This document shows, piece by piece, positions 25,311-32,132 of a DNA stretch of 32,132 bases. Below the pieces are notes generated by a model. It had not been told where the DNA came from. It made no database searches and saw nothing but the letters and a program-made list of their open reading frames with translations. Positions within the stretch are counted from its first letter, which is position 1. Every line of letters begins with the position of its first letter. Both the position numbers and the translations under genes were made by a program. The stretch comes from Bryobacterales bacterium (lineage in GTDB: Bacteria > Acidobacteriota > Terriglobia > Bryobacterales > Bryobacteraceae): contig JADLBD010000147.1 in NCBI GenBank assembly GCA_020847975.1, positions 1 through 32,132 of the forward strand. Reading direction: 5' to 3'.

Positions 25311-25895
25311 ATGACATCGGACACGAATCCGCACGCCGGCAAAGCCGGCGCACCATCACTGCCCACAACTGACTGGTCCAAGAAGCCTTTGCGCGAACTC
25401 ATCGAGCACATTGTGGAGCAGCATCACGAATACCTCCGGGAGGAGATGCCCACGATCGAGGAGCGATTAGAGTTGATGACTGTGAAGCTCGGCGAGCGCG
25501 CCAGAGGACCCCTGGTTCCGCTGCTGGACGTATTCACCGGGATGAAGAACGAGTTGGACGACCACATGCGCAAAGAGGAGATGATCCTTTTTCCGTTTAT
25601 CGAGCGAACGGAGCGCTACTTCGAGGAGGGCATACCCGCGGAGCCGCCCCCGTTCGGAACGGTTCGCAACCCGATCCAAACAATGCTCATCGACCACGAT
25701 TCCACGTTCGATGCTCTCAAGCAGATGCGGCTTCTGACGAATGGGTACACGCTGCCCGGAGAAGATCGCGAAGCCTATGAGGCGCTGTACAAAGGGCTGG
25801 CGGAACTGGAGAGCGGCCTGCGCATACATATCCATCTCGAGAACGACATCCTTTTCCCTCGCGCTCAGGCTCTGGAATCGGAGGCCGTACGCTAG
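25311..25895 (+). CDS. Hemerythrin-domain protein of the RIC/YtfE/ScdA type
   Basis: This 194-residue cytoplasmic four-helix-bundle protein carries the di-iron ligands of hemerythrin: HIVEQHHEYLREEMP (first His helix), DHMRKEEMILFPFIER (His and Glu), LIDHDSTFDALKQM and IHIHLENDILFPRA. The pattern and the 'LFPFIE/ENDILFPRA' ends match the C-terminal domain of the repair-of-iron-centres proteins (RIC, YtfE, ScdA), which restore damaged Fe-S clusters under nitrosative or oxidative stress. Those proteins usually have an extra N-terminal ScdA_N domain with a conserved Cys; here it is replaced by a short Pro/Ser-rich lead. The start ATG has a weak ribosome site (AAGAGACGAAAC). It could instead be an oxygen- or NO-binding sensor. 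Confidence 0.85.
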   Translation: MTSDTNPHAGKAGAPSLPTTDWSKKPLRELIEHIVEQHHEYLREEMPTIEERLELMTVKLGERARGPLVPLLDVFTGMKNELDDHMRKEEMILFPFIERTERYFEEGIPAEPPPFGTVRNPIQTMLIDHDSTFDALKQMRLLTNGYTLPGEDREAYEALYKGLAELESGLRIHIHLENDILFPRAQALESEAVR

Positions 25896-25930
25896 ATTGC
25901 CCGCGGGCGAGACTTGCGCCGGTGAGCGGG

Positions 25931-25955
25931 AACCGAATATTTTGAAATATCGGTT
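25931..25955. promoter_or_regulatory. 25-bp imperfect palindrome just before the RidA gene
   Basis: AACCG-A-ATATTT-TG-AAATAT-CGGTT: eleven paired bases with a single unpaired A, ending two bases before the RidA ATG at 25958. There is no Shine-Dalgarno, so the AT-rich centre may combine a -10 box and an operator on a nearly leaderless transcript. The ATTT/AAAT core on each side of the centre recalls some NO- and redox-responsive operators, which is of interest next to a RIC-type gene, but the link is speculative. Confidence 0.45.
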
Positions 25956-25957
25956 TC

Positions 25958-26398
25958 ATGACTCCACAAGAAACGGCTGTACAACTGGGGCTGAGCTTTG
26001 AAAAGCAGACGCCCGGCTATTTGAACCTCTGCATCCGCTCCGGCAATCAACTGATCAGCTCGGGGCATGTGAGCACGCGGAAAGGCAAACTCGGCGCGGG
26101 GTTGACGACGGAAGAAGGATACGCGGCGGCGCGTGATTGCGCGGCGAAGATCCTCAATTCGGTTTGGAACGCCCACGGAACACTGGATGGCCTGAGGGTG
26201 ATCAAGGTATTGGGATGCGTGAACTCGGCTCCGGACTTTATCGAGCAGCACCTGGTGATCAACGGGGCGTCGGATTTGCTGCATGAAGTGTTCGGCAAAT
26301 CCGGGAATGGCCATCACGCGCGGTCGGCGCTGGGTTTTGCTTCGCTGCCGACAGGCGTGGCGGTAGAGGTGGAAGCGATCTTCGAGATCATCTCCTGA
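25958..26398 (+). CDS. RidA (YjgF/YER057c) family protein
   Basis: This 146-residue protein has the RidA fold: an N-terminal LISSGHVSTRKGKLGAGLTTEE strand-loop, central helices (AARDCAAKILNSVWNAHGTLDG) and the C-terminal block HHARSALGFASLPTGVAVEVEAIFE with the conserved Arg. Classical RidA deaminates reactive enamine/imine intermediates made by PLP enzymes. This protein is longer than the enzymatic 128-residue type and belongs to the branch seen as 'RidA family protein' with a start like LGLSFEKQTP, whose activity is less certain. It ends four bases from the convergent HEAT-repeat gene. Confidence 0.9.
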   Translation: MTPQETAVQLGLSFEKQTPGYLNLCIRSGNQLISSGHVSTRKGKLGAGLTTEEGYAAARDCAAKILNSVWNAHGTLDGLRVIKVLGCVNSAPDFIEQHLVINGASDLLHEVFGKSGNGHHARSALGFASLPTGVAVEVEAIFEIIS

Positions 26399-26402
26399 CC
26401 GG

Positions 26403-27839
26403 CTACTTGTTCAGGAGCTCCACCAGGTAATCCGAGGCTTCCTTCGACTTCATGCGGCTCAGTGTCTCGACGATAACCCGCTTGAGCCTGGGGTCTGTTT
26501 CGACACGGGCGATGTCCACCAGCGTCTTGGCGCTGTTCTGGGAGCGGAGCGCGCCGATGATCGCCTTGCGCACGTCGTAGTCCTTCTCGGAGGCGTAGAG
26601 ACCGGCGAGAATTTCGGGGCCCTTATCCGAGCGCGAGTAGCCGATCTGGCGGATCAACTCCGCGCGCAGCGAAGGGTCTTTCTCGCTCCGTGCAGCCTCG
26701 ATCAGGCGATCGGCGTTCTCCTTGCGCCCGGGAAGCGCCCGCAGGATCTCCTGCTTCAGCTCCGTCGAAGATTCCGAGCGGTAGAGTTGCCACAATTCTT
26801 CATTGGCGTCGATGGCGCCGAGTCCGCGGATGGCCTCGCGCCGCAAATCGAGGTTCTGTTCGGACCTGGCGGCATTCAGCAGATGATCTTTGTCGCGGCT
26901 GGCGGCAAATCCGCGCAACACGGCGCGCTTGAGGTGCACGTCATTCGATGAAGCGTAAATCTCAGACAGCGCCTGCCGCGTTTCCGGAGTGCTCTGGTAG
27001 CCCAGGTATTCGACAGCCCGGTATTGCAGGTCAGGATTCGTGCCGCCGCGGGCGAGCTTGAGCAGGATTTCCCGCGCTTTAGGCGACCGGCTCTGCGCCA
27101 GCACGAACAACGCGCGTTCCTTGAGGCGAGGCGAAGAACTCTTCTTTAGCAGGCTCTCGAGCACCGGGATGGCACGCTCGGGGTCCGTATGGATCATCCC
27201 GTTGACGGCGAGAATCTTGAGGTCCTCATCGGCTTCGGCTTCGGGAGAGACGGGCTGGCCGGAAGATTGTTTCACTTCCACTTCGAGCGCCCTGGCATCG
27301 TCGAGCCAGCGGCTGTTTGCATAAGACCGCATCATGTCGCTGAGTGTCGAGAGGGCTTCGTTGCGCCGGCCCAGTTTATTCAGCGCATACGCCTTCCAGT
27401 ACATGGCGGCGTCCGCGGAACTGCCTTTGCGGCTGATGACTTCCTGGAAGAGTTGAACGGCGCGGTCCCAATCCCTATCCTCGAGGGCGCTTTTCCCTTT
27501 GCGATAGACGCGTTCTTCTTCCGTAAGCCGCCCGGAACCGGAAAAACCATAAGGAAACGCGCCGGGGGGAACCGGCGCAGGCATCGGGGCAGCCTGGAAG
27601 GCCAGTTCTCCGGCTCGCCGCAACTGATCCGCCATGCGGTCGATTTCGCCAACTGTGTGCGAGAGTTTCCGGTCGATTTCCGCATTGCGGAGCGCTTCCT
27701 GGGCCGCGCGAACTTCCTGATCGATGGCCCGCATGCGTGTGTCATCCAGGGCCGGCGGCGGTGGCGGCTGAGGAACCTGGCCGGAAATTACCGCCGCGCC
27801 GGCCAGCAGGGCGATCGAGATATTACGAAACGTCTTCAT
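26403..27839 (-). CDS. Exported TPR/HEAT-repeat protein
   Basis: This 478-residue protein begins with a signal peptide (MKTFRNISIALLAGAAVISG) with GAGGGAAAG just upstream. A Pro-rich linker and a helical region (about 35-85) follow, then TPR-like helices (about 108-190: KGKSALEDRDWDRAVQLFQ, YALNKLGRRNEALSTL). From about 210 to the end there are eight or so HEAT repeats of roughly 30 residues, each with a helix-turn-helix and an LARG/RSE/AR-type turn. Both repeat types bind partner proteins. It is the last gene of the sigma/anti-sigma operon (20 bases after the anti-sigma gene), so it is probably an envelope-side scaffold or sensor output controlled by that sigma factor. No catalytic motif is seen. 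Confidence 0.85.
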   Translation of the reverse strand: MKTFRNISIALLAGAAVISGQVPQPPPPPALDDTRMRAIDQEVRAAQEALRNAEIDRKLSHTVGEIDRMADQLRRAGELAFQAAPMPAPVPPGAFPYGFSGSGRLTEEERVYRKGKSALEDRDWDRAVQLFQEVISRKGSSADAAMYWKAYALNKLGRRNEALSTLSDMMRSYANSRWLDDARALEVEVKQSSGQPVSPEAEADEDLKILAVNGMIHTDPERAIPVLESLLKKSSSPRLKERALFVLAQSRSPKAREILLKLARGGTNPDLQYRAVEYLGYQSTPETRQALSEIYASSNDVHLKRAVLRGFAASRDKDHLLNAARSEQNLDLRREAIRGLGAIDANEELWQLYRSESSTELKQEILRALPGRKENADRLIEAARSEKDPSLRAELIRQIGYSRSDKGPEILAGLYASEKDYDVRKAIIGALRSQNSAKTLVDIARVETDPRLKRVIVETLSRMKSKEASDYLVELLNK

Positions 27840-27859
27840 AGGTCTTTCCCTCAGGATCT

Positions 27860-28621
27860 TTACAAACTGGTGTCTTCCTTGCCGGACTCCAACTGCTTCT
27901 CCCTGGCTCGCACCCCGGATTCCGTCACTCTGACGCGAAAGAGGATGCCCTCGCCCGTGATTCGCTCGCGCAATTCATCAGCTTCCTGCGCCGTCAAGCG
28001 CGGGGCGGTGTGGGCCACTTCCACAAGCAGGCGCTCGAGTTCATCCAGCACGTCAGCCACGGCGCGCTCCCCGGCTTGCGCCGCGCTGGTCCGGTAAAGG
28101 CGGTTGGCCTCGAGCAGGTCACGAATGTCCTCCTGCTGAGCCTCAATATCGATGTGCTGGTGGTGTGGGGCAGGCCGCGAGTTGGCTAATTCCACCAGCA
28201 CCAACTGCGTGCGGTCCAGATGATTCCCCACCGCCGAAAGCAGCACGCGCTCGTCGAAATGGTCTGAGGCAGGCACTGCTCTGGCTACGGATGCGCTCCT
28301 CGAATACCGGCCGGCGAGGAATGCGGCCGCCAGCAGGCACGCGAGCGCGGCCGCCGCAGCCCATTGCCGGTATCCGCCAAGCCACCGGATGACTCGCGGC
28401 CGGCACGGCAGGCGGCGCTCGATCCGTCGCCACACTTCGCTACCATACTCCGGGCTTCGTTCCGGAATCGGGAAGCCGTCCACCAGGTTGAGAGCGCCTT
28501 GCAGCGACCGGTACTGCGCGCGGCACTCGTCACAGCACTCCAGATGCGACTCAGCCCCTGCCTCACGGCTTTCGCCGTAATAGAGAAGCACCAGTTGCTG
28601 CTCGGTAAGATGCTCGCTCAT
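27860..28621 (-). CDS. Zinc-finger anti-sigma factor with one membrane helix
   Basis: This 253-residue protein starts with the anti-sigma zinc-finger HxxxCxxC (His26, Cys30, Cys33 in SHLECCDEC) on the cytoplasmic side. One membrane helix follows (about 87-106, rich in Ala and Leu) and then an extracytoplasmic part of about 145 residues that is strongly helical and possibly coiled (EAQQEDIRDLLEANRLY, DELERLLVEVAH). ZAS proteins hold the ECF sigma factor inactive until a signal triggers release or cleavage. Its ATG overlaps the sigma factor stop (ATGA, 28618-28621), so the two are made in step. The periplasmic domain is not a recognised family. Confidence 0.88.
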   Translation of the reverse strand: MSEHLTEQQLVLLYYGESREAGAESHLECCDECRAQYRSLQGALNLVDGFPIPERSPEYGSEVWRRIERRLPCRPRVIRWLGGYRQWAAAAALACLLAAAFLAGRYSRSASVARAVPASDHFDERVLLSAVGNHLDRTQLVLVELANSRPAPHHQHIDIEAQQEDIRDLLEANRLYRTSAAQAGERAVADVLDELERLLVEVAHTAPRLTAQEADELRERITGEGILFRVRVTESGVRAREKQLESGKEDTSL

Positions 28622-29190
28622 CGGGTTACCCCCACGAATGGCTCCAGGGCGCGCCGCAGTTTCTGGACGGCGCGGAAAATACTGTTTTTCGTGGCGCTCT
28701 CGCCCACTCCCAGCGCTTCTCCAATTTCATCGATCGAATGGCCCTCGAAATGTCGCAGGACGAAGGCAGCGCGCTCCTGCTCGGACAGGACGGCCATGGC
28801 GGAGGCGAGGCGCTGCTGCATTTGGGAGGAAAAGACGGCGCGGTCGGCGGGAGGTTCGGGGGTGGGAATGTTATCGAGCATGGAGAGGCCTCCTTCGTCT
28901 TTTCTTTGATTCATGCGTTTTCTCGACCGGAGCAGATCCAACGCATAGTTCGCCGCGATGCGATATAACCAGGTGTGAAAGCCGGCGCGGCCGTCGTATT
29001 TTTCCAGCTGCCTGTAAGCGCGAAGGAACGACTCCTGCACCACATCCTCGGCATCCTGTTCATTTCCGGTAAGCCGGTAGGCGAGGCGAAACACGCTGCG
29101 GCTATGCCTTTCCACAAGCACACGGAAAGCGTCTCCGTCCCCGGTGCGAGCCCGGGCTATGGCTGCCGCTTCCGTTTCCTGCATCCACAC
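28618..29190 (-). CDS. ECF-type RNA polymerase sigma factor (RpoE-like)
   Basis: This 190-residue sigma factor has regions 2 and 4. Region 2 (about 20-95) shows FRVLVERHSRSVFRLAYRLTGN, DAEDVVQESFLRAYRQL and FHTWLYRIAANYALDLLRS for -10 recognition and core binding. Region 4 (about 130-185) shows LSEQERAAFVLRHFEGHSIDEIGEALG and SATKNSIFRAVQKLRRAL for -35 recognition. The start is GTG at 29190 (GTG-TGG-ATG); ATG two codons later is equally possible. It heads an operon with the anti-sigma and TPR/HEAT genes and is divergent from the ribulokinase gene. The target promoter is not evident; no clear GGAAC-type box is seen upstream. Confidence 0.93.
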   Translation of the reverse strand: MWMQETEAAAIARARTGDGDAFRVLVERHSRSVFRLAYRLTGNEQDAEDVVQESFLRAYRQLEKYDGRAGFHTWLYRIAANYALDLLRSRKRMNQRKDEGGLSMLDNIPTPEPPADRAVFSSQMQQRLASAMAVLSEQERAAFVLRHFEGHSIDEIGEALGVGESATKNSIFRAVQKLRRALEPFVGVTR

Positions 29191-29243
29191 GTTAGACTGC
29201 GTGAAAGGAATCCAGTTAGCTAAATTTCATTTTCGGAGGTTTC

Positions 29244-30821
29244 ATGGCTCGAGTTGCGGGTGTGGATTTCGGGACGCTGAGTGTCCGGGTGTCGGTGTTC
29301 GACAGCGAGAAGGGGAGAATCGGATCGGCTACGGCGGATTACCCGCTGATGCGGAAGAAGGAAGATCCGGACCATGCGACACAGCGGCATGCCGACCACA
29401 TGGCGGCGCTCGAGGAGGCCATGAAGAAGGCTGTGAAGGCGGCCGGCGTGGAGGGAGCCTCGCTCGACGCGATCGCGCTCGATACCACAGGCTCCTCGGT
29501 GGCGCCGGTGGGCGAAGGGTTGGAGCCGCTCGATGATTACTACCTCTGGTGCGATCACCGCGCCAGGGAAGAGGCTGCGCAGATTACGGAAACGGCGCAC
29601 CGCGAGGGTCTGGAAGCCATCGATTGGTGCGGCGGCGTGTATTCGAGCGAGTGGGGATGGGCAAAGCTGCTCCACTGGCTGCGCCACAATCCGGACAAGC
29701 GCGAACGGATGGTGACCGCCCTCGAGCACTGCGACATGGTGGCCGCCATGTTGTGCGGCGTTCGCGACCCGGCAGCCGTCCCGCGCAGCATTTGTGCCAT
29801 GGGCCACAAATGGATGTGGAACGAGGCGCTGGGCGGCATGCCGCCGGAGGACTTTCTCACCAAGGTGGATCCGCTGCTGGCGGGCGTGCGCGCGAAGATC
29901 GGCGGCCGGTACGCCACCTCCGAGAAGATCGCCGGACGACTGTCGGAGGAATGGGCCGGACGTTTGGGATTGCGTCCAGGGATTCCGATTCCCGTGGGCG
30001 CCTTTGACGCGCATTGGGATGCGGTGGGCGCGGGGGTTCGGGAAGGCGACGTGGTCAATGTGGTGGGCACTTCCACCTGCATGATGGCGATCTCGCGGAA
30101 ACCGGAACTGATTCCCGGAGTTTGCGGCGTGGTTCCGGGGTCGGTGCATCCCGGTTTTGTGGGCATCGAGGCGGGGCTTTCGGCATGTGGGGACATCTTC
30201 GATGCGATTGCGCGCCGGGCGGGGAGTTCTCCCGCGGAACTGACAAAAGCGGCGGAGGGTCGCCGCGCGGGCCAGACGGGCCTGTTGCGCCTCACCTGGG
30301 ACAACGGCGACCGCACGGTGCTGGTGAATCCGGAACTGGGGGGTGTGACCCTGGGATGGAACCTGGTTCACACGGCGGCGGATGAACTGTTCGCGGCGAT
30401 TGAAGGAACAGCCTTCCACACGCGAATTATTCTCGATCGCATGGCGGAGCACGGCACACCGATTCAACGTGTGATCAACGGCGGGGGAGTGCCGCAGAAA
30501 AATGAAGTGCTGAACAGGGTCTATGCGAATGTGTTCGGCAAGCCGGTGCTGGTGCCGGAGTCGGACGTAACCAGCCTCGGTTCGGCGATCTTCGCGTTTC
30601 TGGCGGCGGGTACGTTTCCTACGGTGGAGGCGGCGCAGGACCGGCTTTGCCCGAACTACCGCGTGATTGAGCCGGATCCGGCCGAGGGTGCGGTGTATGA
30701 GCGGCTGTATGCGCTTTACAGGAAGCTGTACTTCGGCATGGGCCGGCCGGGAGCCGGACCCGTGGCGATCGGCGAGGTATTGCCGGAACTGCGGCGAATC
30801 GCGGTCCGGCGCAATGGGTAG
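29244..30821 (+). CDS. araB: Ribulokinase (FGGY family)
   Basis: This 525-residue sugar kinase starts from ATG 29244, with CGGAGG seven bases upstream. N-terminal GVDFGTLSVRVSVFD is the phosphate-binding loop. YYLWCDHRAREEA and ICAMGHKWMWNEALGG are ribulokinase-type substrate blocks. IPVGAFDAHWDAVGAG carries the catalytic Asp, and VVGTSTCMMAIS and INGGGVPQKNEVLNRVYANVFGKPV belong to the ATP domain. It should phosphorylate L-ribulose in L-arabinose catabolism, although related FGGY kinases act on other ribuloses. No araA or araD is adjacent; an upstream 8-bp palindrome TTAGCTAA (29216-29223) might be an operator. It ends two bases from the convergent acetyltransferase gene. Confidence 0.9.
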   Translation: MARVAGVDFGTLSVRVSVFDSEKGRIGSATADYPLMRKKEDPDHATQRHADHMAALEEAMKKAVKAAGVEGASLDAIALDTTGSSVAPVGEGLEPLDDYYLWCDHRAREEAAQITETAHREGLEAIDWCGGVYSSEWGWAKLLHWLRHNPDKRERMVTALEHCDMVAAMLCGVRDPAAVPRSICAMGHKWMWNEALGGMPPEDFLTKVDPLLAGVRAKIGGRYATSEKIAGRLSEEWAGRLGLRPGIPIPVGAFDAHWDAVGAGVREGDVVNVVGTSTCMMAISRKPELIPGVCGVVPGSVHPGFVGIEAGLSACGDIFDAIARRAGSSPAELTKAAEGRRAGQTGLLRLTWDNGDRTVLVNPELGGVTLGWNLVHTAADELFAAIEGTAFHTRIILDRMAEHGTPIQRVINGGGVPQKNEVLNRVYANVFGKPVLVPESDVTSLGSAIFAFLAAGTFPTVEAAQDRLCPNYRVIEPDPAEGAVYERLYALYRKLYFGMGRPGAGPVAIGEVLPELRRIAVRRNG

Positions 30822-30823
30822 GT

Positions 30824-31321
30824 TCAAGCGCTGCCGGAAGAGCGCCGCGCCAGGCGGTTCAGTGCCTCTCCGTCCAGCCGGTACTTTGTCCATTCGTCCA
30901 TCGGCTCCGCGCCAAGGTTCTTATAGAATCGGATGGACGGCTCATTCCAATCGAGCACTCCCCATTCCATGTGACCGCAACCCCGTTCTTTCGCGATGGC
31001 TGCCAGGCGGCCCAGCAGAGCCATGCCGATTCCCCTTCCGCGCAGATGGGGTTTGACGAACAGGTCTTCGAGGAAGATTCCGGGCTGTGCGAGAAACGAA
31101 GAATAGTTGGGGAAGTGCAGCGCAAAGCCGGCCGGTTGGTCCTCCCAATAGGCGAGCAACACCTCGGCCGCGGGCTTCCCTCCGAACAGGGTGTCGCGCA
31201 GACTGTCCTCGGTGGCCGTGACGATGTGGGTGAGCTTTTCATACTCCGCCAGTCCGAGGATCATGTCGAGGATGACGGGGAGGTCCTTTTCCCTTGCTTC
31301 GGCAATGCGGATCGGATCCAT
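30824..31321 (-). CDS. GNAT-family N-acetyltransferase (diamine acetyltransferase-like)
   Basis: This 165-residue GNAT enzyme starts at ATG 31321, two bases after the stop of the upstream aldolase; the longer frame upstream is the aldolase gene read out of frame. The acetyl-CoA loop is PHLRGRGIGMALLGRLAAIA. It is preceded by FALHFPNYSSFLAQPGIFLEDLFV and followed by MEWGVLDWNEPSIRFYKNLGA, the blocks typical of the spermidine/spermine or thialysine acetyltransferase group. It probably acetylates a small amine. It is translated together with the aldolase and converges on ribulokinase. Confidence 0.9.
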   Translation of the reverse strand: MDPIRIAEAREKDLPVILDMILGLAEYEKLTHIVTATEDSLRDTLFGGKPAAEVLLAYWEDQPAGFALHFPNYSSFLAQPGIFLEDLFVKPHLRGRGIGMALLGRLAAIAKERGCGHMEWGVLDWNEPSIRFYKNLGAEPMDEWTKYRLDGEALNRLARRSSGSA

Positions 31322-31323
31322 GA

Positions 31324-32106
31324 TTACTTTCGGGCGACCCGCTCGCGCAGCCAGCGGATCTCTTTTTCGAGCGCTCCACGGTAGACGCCGATGTCCGTCT
31401 TCCAACTGACGACGTTGAACCCGAGTTCGAGCCACTCCTCCGCCTGCTGCTCGCTGCCGGGCTGTATGCCGGCGGTCTTTCCGTGGGCCTTCGTCGCCGC
31501 GACAACGCGTTTCAGGGCGTCGAGAAAGCGCGGGTTGCGGAACTCGGCGGGAATGCCCATCGAGGACGAGAGATCAAAGTGCCCCACCCACAGCACATCC
31601 ACGCCTTCCGTCGCCGCGATGGCTTCGCAGTTATCCACGCCCAACGGCGATTCGATCTGGCAGATCACCGTGGTGTTCTCGTTGGCGTGCTTCAAATACC
31701 CGGCGGTGTCCGGAGCCACGTAATCATTGTGCGCCGTACCCAGCCCGAGGCCCCGCCTGCCAAGCGGCGCATACTTCACCGCGTTCACAATCCGTTTGGC
31801 CTCCTCGGCGGATTCGACGTTGGCCGCCATGATGCCGAGCGCGCCTGCGTCCATGGTCCGCGCGATGAAGTGATAGAGAGGCTGCGGCACGCGCACGAAC
31901 GGCGCAATGTCGGTGGCCTTCAGCCAGGCAACCAGATCGGCCACCTGGCAGGTGTCGAAACCCGAGTGTTCCATGTCGTATAGGACGAAGTCGACATCAG
32001 CGGCTTTCAGCATCATCGCAAGCCCCCGCGTGCCGAACTCCATGATCATGTGTCCCACCGGGACGCGCCCCTCGCGGAGCACCTTCTGGAAACGATTGTC
32101 TTTCAC
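31324..32106 (-). CDS. HpcH/HpaI-family class II aldolase
   Basis: This 260-residue metal-dependent aldolase starts with GTG at 32106, about nine bases after GAAAGG. Catalytic features are His47 in DMEHSGFD, Arg72 in FVRVPQ, metal ligands Glu152 (QIESPLG) and Asp178 (GHFDLSSSMG), and the ALGIMAANVESAEEA strand. The family cleaves 4-hydroxy-2-oxo acids to pyruvate plus an aldehyde; members act on homoprotocatechuate products, 2-keto-3-deoxy sugar acids or related compounds. Which one is used here cannot be read from sequence. It forms a two-gene operon with the GNAT gene (two-base gap). Neighbouring ribulokinase hints at sugar acid or pentose use but is on the opposite strand. Confidence 0.9.
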   Translation of the reverse strand: MKDNRFQKVLREGRVPVGHMIMEFGTRGLAMMLKAADVDFVLYDMEHSGFDTCQVADLVAWLKATDIAPFVRVPQPLYHFIARTMDAGALGIMAANVESAEEAKRIVNAVKYAPLGRRGLGLGTAHNDYVAPDTAGYLKHANENTTVICQIESPLGVDNCEAIAATEGVDVLWVGHFDLSSSMGIPAEFRNPRFLDALKRVVAATKAHGKTAGIQPGSEQQAEEWLELGFNVVSWKTDIGVYRGALEKEIRWLRERVARK

Positions 32107-32132
32107 TGGCGGTACCTTTCTAGCTTTCTCTG

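Overview
The window looks like a piece of an Acidobacteriota chromosome, most likely a Bryobacter/Solibacter-type soil lineage. This is inferred from family content, not from a marker gene. The DNA is GC-rich. It carries a very long TonB-dependent receptor with an N-terminal carboxypeptidase-regulatory-like domain, a secreted SBBP-repeat/BACON-domain protein, a PEP-CTERM surface protein, a PadR regulator paired with a permease-prefix-like membrane protein, an NtrY/NtrX-like sigma-54 two-component system, and many exported carbohydrate or nucleoside-acting proteins. No tRNA, rRNA, CRISPR array, integrase or transposase was recognised.

Layout. 1-384 is the 3' end of a PEP-CTERM exported protein. 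573-4033 is a promoter plus a translationally coupled NtrY-like kinase and NtrC-family regulator. 4139-6625 is a large cytoplasmic protein of unknown function with an internal duplication, followed by a secreted BNR/sialidase-like beta-propeller (6653-7822). 7869-9611 is a likely three-gene operon: PadR repressor, polytopic membrane protein, TlpA-like thioredoxin. 9624-10748 holds divergent RraA-like and AhpD-like genes, closed by a strong hairpin against the TonB-dependent receptor (10797-14369, reverse, with a clear sigma-70-type promoter at 14446-14474). 14475-14945 has no convincing gene but contains strong RNA structure. 14946-17044 is groEL-groES with an upstream CIRCE element. 17119-19953 is the SBBP/BACON secreted protein.

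From 20.0 to 24.6 kb the region is accessory and decaying. An ORF6N-domain gene contains a perfect 27-bp palindrome in its own coding sequence, and an identical copy lies just after its stop codon. A glycoside-hydrolase-like gene is broken by several frameshifts and at least two inferred internal deletions. A fragment-like hypothetical gene, an intact exported nucleoside hydrolase and a frameshifted ankyrin gene follow, then an NfeD-like membrane protein. 25.3-26.4 kb has a hemerythrin-type di-iron protein and a RidA-family protein preceded by a palindrome. 26.4-29.2 kb is a reverse-strand ECF sigma / zinc-finger anti-sigma / exported TPR-HEAT protein operon. 29.2-32.1 kb has a ribulokinase, and convergent to it an HpcH/HpaI aldolase with a GNAT acetyltransferase.

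Functional picture. The cell appears to be a heterotroph scavenging plant- or microbe-derived carbohydrate and nucleosides (TonB receptor, broken glycosidase, ribulokinase, aldolase, nucleoside hydrolase). It has envelope and stress sensing (NtrYX, ECF sigma/anti-sigma, CIRCE-controlled chaperonin, hemerythrin, thioredoxin). The strongest candidate for something not yet described is the ORF6N gene with its twin identical palindromes. The ECF/anti-sigma/HEAT-repeat export cassette and the duplicated-module 828-residue protein come next.
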